Origin: Arminella tubonensis
GTDB lineage: Bacteria > Pseudomonadota > Alphaproteobacteria > Rhizobiales > Rhizobiaceae
DNA length: 64,000 nt
NCBI RefSeq assembly: GCF_003240585.1
Contig: NZ_PCDP01000038.1
Coordinates: 248,001 to 312,000 of the forward strand
Direction: 5' to 3'
The translations under genes were made by a program, and so were the position numbers. The number at the start of each line of letters is the position of its first letter. The first letter of the stretch is position 1. The notes under the pieces are model-generated. The model was not told the origin of the DNA. It made no database searches and saw only the letters and a list, made by a program, of their open reading frames with translations. Positions 46,115 to 55,936 of the stretch are shown piece after piece.

Positions 46115-47716
46115 TCAATTGACCCTCGAAATAAAACCCATGCGTGAAATCAGAGCGATCAACGCTACCCCCCCTATGATCAACCAGAAGTACATTTTTC
46201 GTACCCTGTCGTCGATATCCGACCTGGTTGCACTACTCAGAGTGGCGTCAAAATACCCTTGCGCATTTAAGTCGATTCCCGAAATCACACGTCCGTGAGC
46301 GTCAGCAATAACAGATATCCCTGAATTAGCACTACGAATCAAGGGAAGCCCATATTCGACCGCTCTTACGCGCGCCTGCTGCAGGTGCTGATAGGGACCA
46401 GGCGTATCGCCGAACCATGCATCATTCGTAACGTTCAGAATGGCGTCTGCCTTGTAGATGTCCGCAGTCATCTCGCTCGGAAAAATGATCTCGTAGCAAA
46501 TCAATGGATAAAGTCTGATGCCGCTCGGCAACGTCAGCAGCGAGCGCGTGGCCGATGCCGAAAAGCCGCCCGGCATCTCGACGACGTTCTGGATGCCGAG
46601 ATTTTTGAGAATGCCTTCGAAGGGGACATACTCGCCAAAGGGGACGAGATGCACCTTGTCGGACGCGCCGATGATCTGGCCGCGGCCATCGATGACATAT
46701 ACCGAGTTGTAATAGCGCGGCGGCGAACCTGGCCCCATGTCCTCGGACCGCACGGCACCGGCGATCAGGATCTGATCGTCATCGAGCACATCGGCGATGC
46801 GGGTCAGCGCGTCCTGGTTGTCGGTGAGGATGAAGGGGATCGAGGTTTCCGGCCAGACGATGATATCGGGCCGCTTGCCACCATCCTTCGGCGGCTGGAC
46901 GGAAAGCGCGAGATGCTTCTCGAAAATCGCCGAGCGGTCTGCGTCCGTGTCCTGTTTCGCCTCCTGATCGATCGCCGGCTGGACGACCCGGACGACTGGC
47001 GCCTTTCTATCGGGTGCAAAAGGCGGCTCCGGCTGATGTAGCGCGTAGTAGCCATAGCCAAGATGGGCGGCGAAAAGGATGACGGCAAGCCCAATGCCCG
47101 GAACGGCTCCCTGCCGGGTGCCAAGCAAGGCCGGCGCGGCGAAGACGAAAACCGCCAGCGCCGTTACACCAAGCATTCCGATCAGATGCGCCGATTGCAT
47201 CATCAGCGGGGTGGGCATCATGCCGTAGCCGATCGCATTCCAGGGAAAGCCGGTAAAGATGAATGTGCGCAACCACTCCAGGAGACCGAACCCCAACGCC
47301 AGCGCGGCGATGCGCCCCATGCCGTCGGACCAGACGAGGCGGGCAAGTGCTGCCGCCAACCCATAAAAAATCGCAAGACCAGCTGGGAGGCCCAGGATCG
47401 CCAACGGCAGGGCCCAGGCAAACTGATCAGCGTCGACAAGCAGGGCGTGCCCCACCCACCAAAGCCCGGCGACGAAATAGCCAAAGCCGAAAAGCCAGCC
47501 GGTGGCGAAGGCCGGCCACAGCCTTCCGAGCAATCCACTGTCCGGCGCGGCGGCCGCGCCGTCAATCAACCAGACAAGCAGCGTGAAGGAGATGAACATT
47601 GCTGCGAAGAAGCCGAAGGGCGGAAGGGCCAAGACACCTATCGCTCCTGCAAGAATGGCCAGCAATGCGCGCTTGAAACCCCAGACCAGGATAACCCTGC
47701 CCGCAAGCCATTCCAT
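46115..47716 (-). CDS. lnt: Apolipoprotein N-acyltransferase
   Basis: A 533 aa enzyme with an N-terminal region of six to seven TM helices (residues 10-215) and a C-terminal periplasmic nitrilase-like domain. The catalytic Glu is in PDIIVWPETSIPF, the Lys in DKVHLVPFGEYVP and the Cys in YPLICYEIIFP. It N-acylates the lipid-bearing Cys of lipoproteins, the third step of maturation. Last gene of the tsaB-to-lnt run, 97 nt after corC, where the wider gap could hold an extra promoter. Confidence 0.96.
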   Translation of the reverse strand: MEWLAGRVILVWGFKRALLAILAGAIGVLALPPFGFFAAMFISFTLLVWLIDGAAAAPDSGLLGRLWPAFATGWLFGFGYFVAGLWWVGHALLVDADQFAWALPLAILGLPAGLAIFYGLAAALARLVWSDGMGRIAALALGFGLLEWLRTFIFTGFPWNAIGYGMMPTPLMMQSAHLIGMLGVTALAVFVFAAPALLGTRQGAVPGIGLAVILFAAHLGYGYYALHQPEPPFAPDRKAPVVRVVQPAIDQEAKQDTDADRSAIFEKHLALSVQPPKDGGKRPDIIVWPETSIPFILTDNQDALTRIADVLDDDQILIAGAVRSEDMGPGSPPRYYNSVYVIDGRGQIIGASDKVHLVPFGEYVPFEGILKNLGIQNVVEMPGGFSASATRSLLTLPSGIRLYPLICYEIIFPSEMTADIYKADAILNVTNDAWFGDTPGPYQHLQQARVRAVEYGLPLIRSANSGISVIADAHGRVISGIDLNAQGYFDATLSSATRSDIDDRVRKMYFWLIIGGVALIALISRMGFISRVN

Positions 47717-47813
47717 AGGCGCACTCCTTCAAAAGACTTGCGAATCAACTGAAGCGCAGTCTTTCAAAAAAGCGGCGACTTGTCCTGCGCCAGAGCGCGG
47801 AAAGGCTCGCCAA

Positions 47814-48995
47814 TCACCCTGCTGTGTTGAGATCGACGCCGGGTTCCCTGGGGAGATTGTCGAGTGGAGGCAGATCGCGGTCCGGAACATTGCCTTCGCC
47901 GTCGCCCTTCGTAGAACGTCGACGCGCGGGATGGCGCTTGCGGGTGATACGGACGCGCTTGATACGGCGCGGATCGGCGTCGAGAATGTGAAATTCGAAG
48001 CCGGGAAGCGCTTGCACCAGCTCGCCGCGCACCGGAATCCGGCCGAGAGCCGCGAAGATCAGGCCGCCCAGCGTGTCGACCTCGTCGACCTGCTCGGCGA
48101 TATCGAAATCGGGGCCGATAGCCTCGGCGATTTCCTCCAGTTCGACGCGTGCGTCGGCAACAAACATGTCCTCCGAGACACGCTTGAACATGACCTCCTC
48201 GTCGTCATGCTCGTCGTCGATATCGCCGACCACCATCTCGACGATATCCTCGTGCGAGGCCAACCCGTCGGTGCCGCCATATTCGTCGATGACCAGTGCC
48301 ATCTGCGTGCGGTTGACCTGCATGCGCCGCAACAGGTCGGACGCCAGCATCGACGGCGGCACGAAGAGTATCTTGCGGATGATGCCGGCTTCCGCCACGG
48401 ACTTTTGCAGATCGACGCGGCTGAGATCGAAATTCGGCTTGGCCGAGCGCGGTGCCTTTTCAGCCTTTTCGGCTGTAACCGCTGCGGCCTGGAGGGAAGC
48501 AGCCGTCGGCTTGGCGCCGGCCTTTCGTTTGTTTCGGGCTTGCTTGGCTACAAATGACAGCAGATCGCGGATATGTACCATGCCGCGCGGATCATCCAGC
48601 GTGTCGCAATAGACAGGCATGCGCGAACGGCCGGATTCCTCGAAAAGGATCATCAGCTCGCCAATGGTGATGCTCTGGTCGACAGCCTCGATGTCGGCTC
48701 GCGGGACCATGACGTCGGCAACGCGAACCTCGCGGAAACGCAAGATATTGTGCAGCATCGCCCGCTCGTCCGGCGAGAATGCATCATCATCAGCCGAATT
48801 CGTCATCAAAGCGTCGGCGAGATCCTCGCGAATGCGCGAGCCCTGGGCCGGGCGCAGAATACGCGCCGCACGTGACCAGAAGGAAGACTGGGATCGTGCT
48901 CCCTGCCTGCCGTTACTACTGCCCCCGTCGTCGGACGAGGAAGCATCTGCTCCGTCTTTGGCCTCGGCGGCCGGCTTCGTTGTAAAGTCGCTCAT
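47814..48995 (-). CDS. CorC/TlyC-type CBS-domain protein
   Basis: A 393 aa cytosolic protein with an N-terminal disordered Ser/Ala-rich part, a paired CBS domain region (FREVRVADVMVPRADIEAV and ESGRSRMPVYCDTLDDP, with a second starting near MALVIDEYGGTDGL) and the C-terminal CorC_HlyC transporter-associated domain (GGLIFAALGRIPVRGE). The Ala/Lys-rich insert KAGAKPTAASLQAAAVTAEK (about 177-196) is unusual. Such proteins adjoin ybeY-lnt in many proteobacteria and act in Mg/Co efflux or membrane homeostasis. Confidence 0.9.
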   Translation of the reverse strand: MSDFTTKPAAEAKDGADASSSDDGGSSNGRQGARSQSSFWSRAARILRPAQGSRIREDLADALMTNSADDDAFSPDERAMLHNILRFREVRVADVMVPRADIEAVDQSITIGELMILFEESGRSRMPVYCDTLDDPRGMVHIRDLLSFVAKQARNKRKAGAKPTAASLQAAAVTAEKAEKAPRSAKPNFDLSRVDLQKSVAEAGIIRKILFVPPSMLASDLLRRMQVNRTQMALVIDEYGGTDGLASHEDIVEMVVGDIDDEHDDEEVMFKRVSEDMFVADARVELEEIAEAIGPDFDIAEQVDEVDTLGGLIFAALGRIPVRGELVQALPGFEFHILDADPRRIKRVRITRKRHPARRRSTKGDGEGNVPDRDLPPLDNLPREPGVDLNTAG

Positions 48996-49004
48996 GGTTC
49001 CTAA

Positions 49005-49529
49005 TCAAACCGGGTCTTGACCCGCATAGGGATCAGATAGGCCAAGGCTCGCCAAAATGCGAGTCTCAAACCCCTCCATAATTTCGGCTTCTGCAATATT
49101 CATATGGTCGTAGCCGAACAGATGCAAGAAACCATGGACCATCAGATGGGTCAGATGGTCGTCGAAGCTCTTGCCGAGGTCGACCGCTTCGCGCTCGACT
49201 GTCTCCCGGGCAATCACAATATCGCCGAGCATCGGCCCGGGCATACCACCCGGCTTCAGCGGAAACGCGGGGAAGGAGAGCACGTTGGTCGGCTTGTCCT
49301 GGTCGCGCCACTCCGCGTTGATTTCGCGGATCGAGGCGTCATCGGTGAAAACCAGCGATACTTCCGTCGGCATCTTGGGGAAAGGCTGGCCAGCCTTCAC
49401 GTGCAAGTACGAGGCGGCAGCGCCGAGAACACGCTCCGCAAATGCCTGAAGGACTTCCTCAGAGGGCCACTCGCCCTCCTCGATGCCGATCTGGATGTCC
49501 AGCTCGGCGATTTTATCCGGTTCAGGCAT
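49005..49529 (-). CDS. ybeY: rRNA maturation endoribonuclease YbeY
   Basis: A 174 aa UPF0054 protein with the metal-binding motif HGFLHLFGYDH (H3xH5xH type) near residues 135-145 and VSLVFTDDASIREINAEWR upstream. It processes 16S rRNA 3' ends and has a role in 70S quality control. Its ATG overlaps the phoH stop by one base, so it is translated with phoH. In Sinorhizobium it is linked to symbiosis. Confidence 0.95.
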   Translation of the reverse strand: MPEPDKIAELDIQIGIEEGEWPSEEVLQAFAERVLGAAASYLHVKAGQPFPKMPTEVSLVFTDDASIREINAEWRDQDKPTNVLSFPAFPLKPGGMPGPMLGDIVIARETVEREAVDLGKSFDDHLTHLMVHGFLHLFGYDHMNIAEAEIMEGFETRILASLGLSDPYAGQDPV

Positions 49530-50578
49530 CAGTTCTGACGATCGCCATCTTCGCCATTGGCATAGGTCGCGTCATAGGCCCTGACGATGCGGGCGACAAG
49601 CGGATGGCGGACGATGTCGCTATCCTTGAAGCGGATGATGGAGATGCCCTCGACGTTGTTCAAAAGCTGCAGCGCCTCCACCAGGCCGGATTTTACGCCG
49701 CGCGGCAGATCGATCTGGCTGGGGTCCCCGGTGATGATCATCCGCGAATTCTCGCCGAGACGTGTCAGGAACATCTTCATCTGCATCGACGTGGTGTTCT
49801 GCGCCTCGTCGAGAATGATAGCGGCATTGGCCAGCGTCCGGCCGCGCATGAAGGCAAGCGGCGCAATTTCGATGACGCCGGCAGTCATGGCCCGCTCGAC
49901 CTTGTCGCCGGGCATCATGTCATAGAGCGCGTCATAGAGCGGCCGGAGATAGGGGTCGACCTTTTCCTTCAGGTCGCCGGGCAGAAAGCCGAGGCGCTCG
50001 CCGGCTTCGACGGCCGGGCGCGTCAGGATGATCTTGTCGACGGCGCCGCGCTCGAGCAACTGCGCTGCGTGCGCGACTGCAAGATAGGTCTTGCCCGTGC
50101 CGGCGGGGCCGACGCCAAAGACGAGCTCGGCGCGCTCAAGGGCCCTGAGATAGGCGTCCTGCGTCGGCGTCCGGGCAATGATGGTCTTCTTGCGGGTGGA
50201 AACCTGCGCCATCGTCAATTTGGCTTTTTTCTCCATGGTGGGAAGGGTGAGCTGATCGTCGGCGGCCACCGCCATGCGGATTGCACCTTCGACGTCGGAT
50301 TGTTCCACGCTGCCGCCCTTCTGGAGTTTGTCATAGAGATAATCGAGGGTGCGGCGAGCCTGATTGGTGGCCGACACGTCGCCGGTGATGACGACGGAAT
50401 TGCCCCTGGCGCGAGCGTCGATGTTCAGCCGCTCCTCGAGAAGTTTCAGGTTCTGGTCGAACTGTCCGAATAGTTCGCTGGCGAACCTATTGTTCTCGAA
50501 CGTCAGGACGAAGTGATTGGCGTCGCTTGCGATGCGGGGCTGGCGCGATGAAGAGGAAACCAATTCTTGTCCGTTCAA
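49529..50578 (-). CDS. phoH: PhoH-like ATPase
   Basis: A 349 aa P-loop ATPase: an N-terminal KH-like segment and Walker [18 protein letters not shown] (about 155-171), Walker [11 protein letters not shown], and the C-terminal sensor [11 protein letters not shown]. It is the YbeZ type that binds YbeY and belongs to the RNA-processing unit. The start overlaps the miaB stop by ATGA. Phosphate regulation is not evident. Confidence 0.94.
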   Translation of the reverse strand: MNGQELVSSSSRQPRIASDANHFVLTFENNRFASELFGQFDQNLKLLEERLNIDARARGNSVVITGDVSATNQARRTLDYLYDKLQKGGSVEQSDVEGAIRMAVAADDQLTLPTMEKKAKLTMAQVSTRKKTIIARTPTQDAYLRALERAELVFGVGPAGTGKTYLAVAHAAQLLERGAVDKIILTRPAVEAGERLGFLPGDLKEKVDPYLRPLYDALYDMMPGDKVERAMTAGVIEIAPLAFMRGRTLANAAIILDEAQNTTSMQMKMFLTRLGENSRMIITGDPSQIDLPRGVKSGLVEALQLLNNVEGISIIRFKDSDIVRHPLVARIVRAYDATYANGEDGDRQN

Positions 50579-52017
50579 GCGGTCGAGCTCCTTTGCGTAT
50601 CTGAAACCTGCACCACTTCGCCGAAAAGGCTGTTCGTGCTGGTTCCGGTGATTCGTACGTTTATAATGTCACCGATTTGCGATGCTTTTGCATCAACATT
50701 CACTGATTGAAGCCAGGGAGAACGTCCGATGATCTGTCCCGGCATGCGACCGGGCTTTTCAAGCAACACATCGACGACTTTGCCGACGCATGTTTCCGCG
50801 AATTCATGCTGCTGCTTCAAGAGCAGAGCCTGCAATCGTTCCAGCCGTTGCGCTTTGATTTCTTCCGGCACCTGGTCTTTCAACTCTGCACCGGGCGTGC
50901 CCGGACGCGTTGAATATTTAAACGAGAAGGCCTGGGCGTAAGCCACATCTTCCACGAGCCTGAGTGTATCCTCAAAATCCTGGTCTGTCTCCCCCGGGAA
51001 GCCGACAATGAAGTCACCCGAAAGGGCGATATCCGGGCGAGCAGCGCGGATCTTGGCGATCAGGGCGAGGTATTCTGCCGTCGTATGGCGTCGGTTCATT
51101 GCCTTCAGAATTCGGTTCGAACCCGACTGGACCGGCAGATGCAGATAGGGCATCAGCGTTCTCAGGTCGCGATGGGCACCGATCAGCCTATCGTCCATGT
51201 CGCGCGGATGGCTGGTGGTGTAGCGCAGGCGAGCCAGTCCCGGAATTTCGGCCAGCCGATAGAGGAGGTCGCCGAGGCTCCATTCCTCACCGCGCGGACC
51301 CTTGCCGTGCCACGCGTTGACGTTCTGGCCGAGAAGCGTGATCTCCCTCACGCCTCCGTCCACTAGTTTCAGTGCCTCGTCGACAATCTGCGCGACGGAA
51401 CGCGAGACTTCGGAGCCACGCGTGTAGGGAACCACGCAGAAGGTACAGAATTTGTCGCACCCTTCCTGAACCGTCAGAAAGGCCGTGACCCCGCGCGCCT
51501 TGATCTTCGATTTCTCGGCACTCGGCAGATGCTCGAACTTGTCCTCGATGGCATATTCCGTATCGACGACACGCTGGCCCTGTTGGGCACGGCGCAGCGC
51601 CTCCGGCAGCCGGTGATAGGTCTGCGGTCCGATGACGACATCTACTGCGGGTGCCCTGCGCAGGATTTCCTCGCCCTCGGCCTGCGCCACGCAGCCGGTC
51701 ACACCGATCATCATCTCGCGCCCATCGGCAGCCTTGCGCTTCTTCATGTCGCGCAGACGCCCCAGCGCCGAATAGACCTTCTCGGCTGCCTTCTCGCGAA
51801 TGTGACAGGTGTTGAGGAGGACGAGATCTGCTTCCTCCATGTCCTCGGTCTGCTCATAGCCGTCGCCGGCAAGCGCATCGCTCATGCGGATCGAGTCATA
51901 GACGTTCATCTGGCAGCCATAGGTCTTGATGAAGACCTTGCGACTGTTGGGGCGGCTGCTTGAGCCATCGCGGAGTTTCGTCTCCGGGGCGATAGTAATT
52001 GCGCTGTCCTTTATCAT
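50575..52017 (-). CDS. miaB: tRNA 2-methylthio-N6-dimethylallyladenosine synthase
   Basis: A 480 aa radical-SAM methylthiotransferase. The N-terminal UPF0004 domain has [10 protein letters not shown] and NTCHIREKA, the radical-SAM cluster is [16 protein letters not shown], and a TRAM domain is at the C-terminus ([20 protein letters not shown]). It converts i6A37 to ms2i6A37 in tRNAs. A 30-residue N-terminal extension precedes the catalytic part. In operon with plsC upstream (50 nt) and phoH downstream (overlap). Confidence 0.96.
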   Translation of the reverse strand: MIKDSAITIAPETKLRDGSSSRPNSRKVFIKTYGCQMNVYDSIRMSDALAGDGYEQTEDMEEADLVLLNTCHIREKAAEKVYSALGRLRDMKKRKAADGREMMIGVTGCVAQAEGEEILRRAPAVDVVIGPQTYHRLPEALRRAQQGQRVVDTEYAIEDKFEHLPSAEKSKIKARGVTAFLTVQEGCDKFCTFCVVPYTRGSEVSRSVAQIVDEALKLVDGGVREITLLGQNVNAWHGKGPRGEEWSLGDLLYRLAEIPGLARLRYTTSHPRDMDDRLIGAHRDLRTLMPYLHLPVQSGSNRILKAMNRRHTTAEYLALIAKIRAARPDIALSGDFIVGFPGETDQDFEDTLRLVEDVAYAQAFSFKYSTRPGTPGAELKDQVPEEIKAQRLERLQALLLKQQHEFAETCVGKVVDVLLEKPGRMPGQIIGRSPWLQSVNVDAKASQIGDIINVRITGTSTNSLFGEVVQVSDTQRSSTA

Positions 52018-52066
52018 GGCCGCTATTTAGTGGCTTTTTGCAGTAGAGAAAATCGAAATCTTTCGA

Positions 52067-52864
52067 CTATGTGACTGGGCGGCCGAGGAGCCTGTCCATG
52101 AGCATCGTGCGGATACGCCCTGCGACCTCGGCGCTGACCTGCTTGCGGTTGGTGTCGGTGCGGTATTCGACTGCCTCGCCGAAGCAGACGTCGACGTCGA
52201 TCGCCCCGACGGCGAGGATGTCCTTCAGGTGCGGCAACAGCTCGATATCTCCAGGCCAGGCGGCGAGCGGGCGATAGTAGCGTCCCATGGGGACGCCGTA
52301 GACGCCGGTATAGGCGACAGCGACCGGCTGGACATAGACGATACCGTCCGGAGCCTGAGGCAAGGCGGCGGCGGCGGCACCGAAGAGCGACGACTTGACG
52401 TCCAGAAGACGATTGCCATCCGAGGTCGTGCCCTCAGGAAACAGGACCATGATCTCGCCGCCGGCCATGCGATCGGCGATTTCGTTTACCTGATCCCCGG
52501 TCTTGCGCTTTTGCTCGCGCTCGATGAAGACGCTCTTCTGCAGCCGGGCAAATTGCCCGAAGATCGGCCAGCTCTTGACCTCGGATTTGGCGATGAAGGC
52601 GACGTCGGCAACCGCCGACAGAACCAGGATGTCCATCCATGAGGAATGGTTCGACGCGAGCATCAACGGCCGCCGATCCTCCAGCCTGCCATGGACGCGG
52701 ATGCGTATGCCGAACCAGTAGCAGACGATACGATGCCAGATGCGTGGGAGGTAGCGTCGCGGCCGCCAGTCGAAATAGAGGCAGAGGCATTGGAGAGGCA
52801 GGAGCACGAGGCTGGCGAGAGCAATGACGACGGCGGCACAGCCGAGGCGCAGCCAGGTCATCAA
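52067..52864 (-). CDS. plsC: 1-acyl-sn-glycerol-3-phosphate acyltransferase
   Basis: A 265 aa LPLAT-family protein: a TM helix at about 6-28, then the acyltransferase motif SNHSSWMD (His-x4-Asp) and FPEGTTSDG. It adds the second acyl chain to lysophosphatidic acid on the inner membrane; in rhizobia paralogues with this shape can also act on ornithine lipids (OlsA), so the exact acceptor is not certain. It lies between fur/mur and miaB in one run of minus-strand genes. Confidence 0.9.
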   Translation of the reverse strand: MMTWLRLGCAAVVIALASLVLLPLQCLCLYFDWRPRRYLPRIWHRIVCYWFGIRIRVHGRLEDRRPLMLASNHSSWMDILVLSAVADVAFIAKSEVKSWPIFGQFARLQKSVFIEREQKRKTGDQVNEIADRMAGGEIMVLFPEGTTSDGNRLLDVKSSLFGAAAAALPQAPDGIVYVQPVAVAYTGVYGVPMGRYYRPLAAWPGDIELLPHLKDILAVGAIDVDVCFGEAVEYRTDTNRKQVSAEVAGRIRTMLMDRLLGRPVT

Positions 52865-52894
52865 GTGCTTTGCTCCCGAAACGGCGCCATGATC

Positions 52895-53323
52895 TCAGCG
52901 CTCGTCTTTCTTCAGCGGCACGCCATAGAGTTCAAGGCGATGATCAACCAGCTTGAACCCGTGCTCGCGGGCGATGCGCTCCTGCAGCGCCTCGATTTCC
53001 GCCGAGCGGAACTCGATCACCGTGCCGGTCTTCAGATCGATCAGATGGTCGTGATGCTCTTCGGGCACGGTCTCGTAGCGGGAGCGGCCGTCGCGAAAAT
53101 CATGGCGGGCAATGATGCCGGCATCCTCGAAGAGCTTCACCGTCCGATAGACCGTCGAAATGGAGATCTTGCCGTCGACCTTGACGGAGCGGCGGTGAAG
53201 CTCCTCGACGTCAGGGTGATCCTCAGACTCTTCGATGATCTTCGCAATGACTCGACGCTGATCGGTCATGCGCATGCCGCGTTCAGCGCAAAGTTCCTCG
53301 AGCGATTTAGCGATATCTGTCAT
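52895..53323 (-). CDS. Fur family metalloregulator (Mur type)
   Basis: A 142 aa Fur-family protein with an N-terminal winged HTH (CAERGMRMTDQRRVIAKII, then STVYRTVKLFEDAGII) and a C-terminal domain with EHHDHLIDLKTGTVIEF. It lacks the second CxxC zinc site of many Fur proteins. In Rhizobiales the nearest Fur homologue usually works as Mur, a manganese-responsive repressor of Mn uptake, while iron control falls to RirA and Irr. I therefore prefer Mur but leave the symbol open. It lies in the rimI to plsC interval. Confidence 0.88.
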   Translation of the reverse strand: MTDIAKSLEELCAERGMRMTDQRRVIAKIIEESEDHPDVEELHRRSVKVDGKISISTVYRTVKLFEDAGIIARHDFRDGRSRYETVPEEHHDHLIDLKTGTVIEFRSAEIEALQERIAREHGFKLVDHRLELYGVPLKKDER

Positions 53324-53358
53324 GGAATGCGGTCTTCAAGCTTCGTTCCGAATAGGGA

Positions 53359-53859
53359 CTAACGAAGAACGCGGCGCATGACAAGCGCCGTCGACTTCTG
53401 GCCCTTTTCGTCGACATAGTAGGCTTGGCGTTCGCCAACCTTCTCGAAGCCGAGCTTGCGGTAGAGGCCAAGTGCCGCCTGATTGCCGCCATCGACCTCG
53501 AGAAACATGGTCTCGCCGCCGCGTGCGTGGGCTTCGCGCATCGCTGCCTGCATCAGCCGCCAGCCGAGACCGGTACGGCCGAGCTTTGGATGTACGGCGA
53601 TCGCCAGGATCTCAGCCTCTCCCGCCACATGGCGCGCCAGTACAAAGCCCGGCAGCGGCTTCCTCAGGATCGCGTTGGTCTGACGGGCAACGAAGCCGAA
53701 CACAGTCTCCTGGGACAGCAGGCTGTGAAATTCGCCCGCGCCCCAGCCCTTTGCGAACCGTTCACCGTGCAGAACCGAAACCTCGGCACAATCGCGCGAC
53801 TCCATCGCGACAATTTCGAATTCGGGCTTCAGCGACAGGTAGGCTTCCAGCATCGTCAT
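53359..53859 (-). CDS. rimI: Ribosomal protein S18 alanine N-acetyltransferase
   Basis: A 166 aa GNAT with the acetyl-CoA loop HPKLGRTGLGWRLMQAAM (Q/RxxGxG/A type) and the C-terminal EVDGGNQAALGLYRKLGFEKVGERQAY of RimI. It acetylates ribosomal protein S18, and its overlap of 4 nt with tsaB matches the usual tsaB-rimI pair. In rhizobia RimI may have wider targets; that is inference only. Confidence 0.9.
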   Translation of the reverse strand: MTMLEAYLSLKPEFEIVAMESRDCAEVSVLHGERFAKGWGAGEFHSLLSQETVFGFVARQTNAILRKPLPGFVLARHVAGEAEILAIAVHPKLGRTGLGWRLMQAAMREAHARGGETMFLEVDGGNQAALGLYRKLGFEKVGERQAYYVDEKGQKSTALVMRRVLR

Positions 53860-54512
53860 TTCAGGGCAACCGCAAATCCCGCCTGCGGCCTGACATCAGG
53901 TCCGCGTAAATAAAGTGGTTTCGGCTTTTCGCCGATGCCCGCGAGGGCGCCGAGCTTGGCAATAACGGCAATCGGGAACCGGTCGCCGGAATTCTCGGTC
54001 GATTGCCCGGTCAGCAACGAAGCGCCTGAACCGACGATATCGCCTTTAAAGCCAGAGGCAATTGCCTGTGCCTTCTCAACGGTCACGGCTACCGGTTCGC
54101 CAGCCGCATGCCCGCGCTCATCGAAACGCTGCAAATAGACTTCGCCGCGCTTGGCATCCATCGCCACGAGCAACGGTCGTCCGGGATTGGCTTGATGATG
54201 AGCCGCGGCAAGAACCTGAAGCGTCGTGACACCGACAGCCGGAATGCCGAGAGAAAGGGCGAAGCCGCGCGCGGCCGCGACGCCGACGCGAATGCCGGTG
54301 AACGATCCCGGACCGATGGATACGGCAATGCGATCGACGGATTGCAGGGCGACGCCGGCCTTTACCAGCGCGCGATCGATGATCGCCATCAGAAGCTCCG
54401 CGTGCCCACGTCCGATCGTTTCCGTGACCTCCCCAAGCACAGAATCAGTGCCGCTGTCATAGACTGCGGCAGCGCAATCCACACCAGCCGTGTCGAGCGC
54501 CAATACGATCAT
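53856..54512 (-). CDS. tsaB: tRNA threonylcarbamoyladenosine biosynthesis protein TsaB
   Basis: A 218 aa ASKHA-fold protein with the N-terminal LALDTAGVDCAAAV and SIGPGSFTGIRVGVAAARGFA, the canonical TsaB signature. It forms the TsaBDE complex with TsaD and TsaE to make t6A37 in tRNAs. It begins the long minus-strand run. The C-terminal part is shorter than in E. coli but normal for the group. Confidence 0.95.
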   Translation of the reverse strand: MIVLALDTAGVDCAAAVYDSGTDSVLGEVTETIGRGHAELLMAIIDRALVKAGVALQSVDRIAVSIGPGSFTGIRVGVAAARGFALSLGIPAVGVTTLQVLAAAHHQANPGRPLLVAMDAKRGEVYLQRFDERGHAAGEPVAVTVEKAQAIASGFKGDIVGSGASLLTGQSTENSGDRFPIAVIAKLGALAGIGEKPKPLYLRGPDVRPQAGFAVALK

Positions 54513-54536
54513 ATCATGATTCCAAGCGGGCCGAAA

Positions 54537-55100
54537 TCAGACGGCTTCGACTTCCAGCACTTCAGGAACGAAGTGGCGGAGCAGGTTCTGCACGCCATGC
54601 TTCAGCGTCGCTGTCGAGGACGGGCAACCGGCGCACGAGCCCTTCATGTTCAGGTAGACCTTGCCATCCTTGAAGCCGCGGAAGGTGATGTCACCACCGT
54701 CCTGGGCAACGGCGGGGCGAACGCGGGTCTCCAGCAGTTCCTTGATGGTCAGCACGATCGACTCATCGCCGGCATCGAAGAACTCACCGTCGATATCGGT
54801 CTCTTCGGTCGACGAAGGGCTGCTCATTACCGGCTTGCCAGACATGAAGTGCTCCATGATCGAACCGAGGATAGCAGGCTTCAGATGCTGCCATTCCTGG
54901 TCTTCCTTGGACACCGAAATGAAATCATAGCCGAAATAGACACCGCTGACGCCGGGGATATCGAAGATTCTGGATGCCAATGGGGAGATTTCCGCATCGT
55001 CCGCACTACGAAAATCCGCGGTGCCGTTCTCCATGACGACCTTGCCGGGGAGGAATTTCAGCGTCGCCGGGTTCGGCGTGGCTTCGGTCTGTATGAACAT
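54537..55100 (-). CDS. NifU-like Fe-S scaffold/carrier protein (Nfu)
   Basis: From ATG 55100 (RBS GGAG) it is 187 aa. The N-terminal Nfu domain starts FIQTEATPNPATLKF and the C-terminal NifU-like domain has the cluster-binding GSCAGCPSS (CxxC). It carries 4Fe-4S clusters to targets such as aconitase or lipoate synthase. Two upstream ATGs (55112, 55106) exist but the 55100 start has the best spacing. It stands 25 nt before tsaB on the same strand. Confidence 0.93.
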   Translation of the reverse strand: MFIQTEATPNPATLKFLPGKVVMENGTADFRSADDAEISPLASRIFDIPGVSGVYFGYDFISVSKEDQEWQHLKPAILGSIMEHFMSGKPVMSSPSSTEETDIDGEFFDAGDESIVLTIKELLETRVRPAVAQDGGDITFRGFKDGKVYLNMKGSCAGCPSSTATLKHGVQNLLRHFVPEVLEVEAV

Positions 55101-55232
55101 CGTCATCTCCATGCGGCGGGCGAAAAACGCCTCGACACCGTCTTTAGAACTCTTCAAAAGAAAATAGGCCCATTCGACGGCGCATTCAAGAGCATCGCAC
55201 TCAAGAAAACCGCCGATCGTGGCAAGATATAC

Positions 55233-55724
55233 TCAGCTCAGCGCGTCGATTTCCTCGTTGGTCAGTGAGTCGGGCAATATCGTCACGGGAATCGGAAATG
55301 CGGCGCTGCGACCGGCGACGGAGGACACGAGCGGTCCGGGGCCTTCCTTGGCAGAGCCTGCTGCCAGAACCAGAAGCGCCACGTCTCGGTCTTCCTCGAT
55401 GACGGCATTGATCTGCTCGGCGACTGCGCCTTCGCGAATCACGATTTCCGGATCGATACCGATCGTCTCGCGAACGATCTGCGCGGATTTTGCAACGACG
55501 GCCTGCGCCTCCTCCATTGCTTCGGCTCGCATGATCTCCTCGACACCGAGCCACTGCTGGAAGTCGCCGTCGGGAATGACATAGAGAAGGACGAGACCGC
55601 CATTGGAATTCTTAGCCCGCCGGCCGGCATAGTGCACGGCACGCTGGCATTCGGGTGTTCCGTCAATCACCGCCATGAATTTGCGGCGATGGCCCTCGAG
55701 CCGTGAAAGTCGCTTTGATACCAT
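55233..55724 (-). CDS. Universal stress protein family
   Basis: From ATG 55724 the product is 163 aa with the USP fold: FMAVIDGTPECQRAVHYA at the N-terminus, LLYVIPDGDF, and the nucleotide loop AAGSAKEGPGPL with VAGRSAAFPIPV. The G-x2-G-x9-G ATP signature is imperfect, so ATP binding is uncertain. The gene is followed by nfu on the same strand. The longer reading from 55928 runs through the palindromic repeat and is rejected. Confidence 0.88.
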   Translation of the reverse strand: MVSKRLSRLEGHRRKFMAVIDGTPECQRAVHYAGRRAKNSNGGLVLLYVIPDGDFQQWLGVEEIMRAEAMEEAQAVVAKSAQIVRETIGIDPEIVIREGAVAEQINAVIEEDRDVALLVLAAGSAKEGPGPLVSSVAGRSAAFPIPVTILPDSLTNEEIDALS

Positions 55725-55762
55725 AGCGCGGACTCTGACACCCGAAAAAGAGATTTTGCAAG

Positions 55763-55927
55763 CCCCCCGTTTCTCCTTCGCCCCAACGGGGGAGAAGGTG
55801 GCCCGAAGGGTCGGATGAGGGGGTGGCCCGACACGTTCTATCCCGGCTATTCGCAAGGTGTCGCTGCGCTCCTCCCCCTCATCTGTCCTTGTCGGACATC
55901 TTCTCCCCGCTGGGGAGAAGAGGGGCA
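55763..55927. repeat. Palindromic intergenic repeat between trpS and uspA
   Basis: The segment begins CCCCCCGTTTCTCC and ends CTTCTCCCCGCTGGGGAGAAG, with GGGGGAGAAGGTGGCCCGAAGGG and CCTCATCTGTCC in between. Left and right halves are inverted copies that can form long GC-rich hairpins. This is a well-known type of rhizobial intergenic mosaic/palindromic repeat (REP/RIME-like). It is distinct in sequence from the repeat at 241-358. Confidence 0.82.
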
Positions 55928-55936
55928 TTTATTGCT

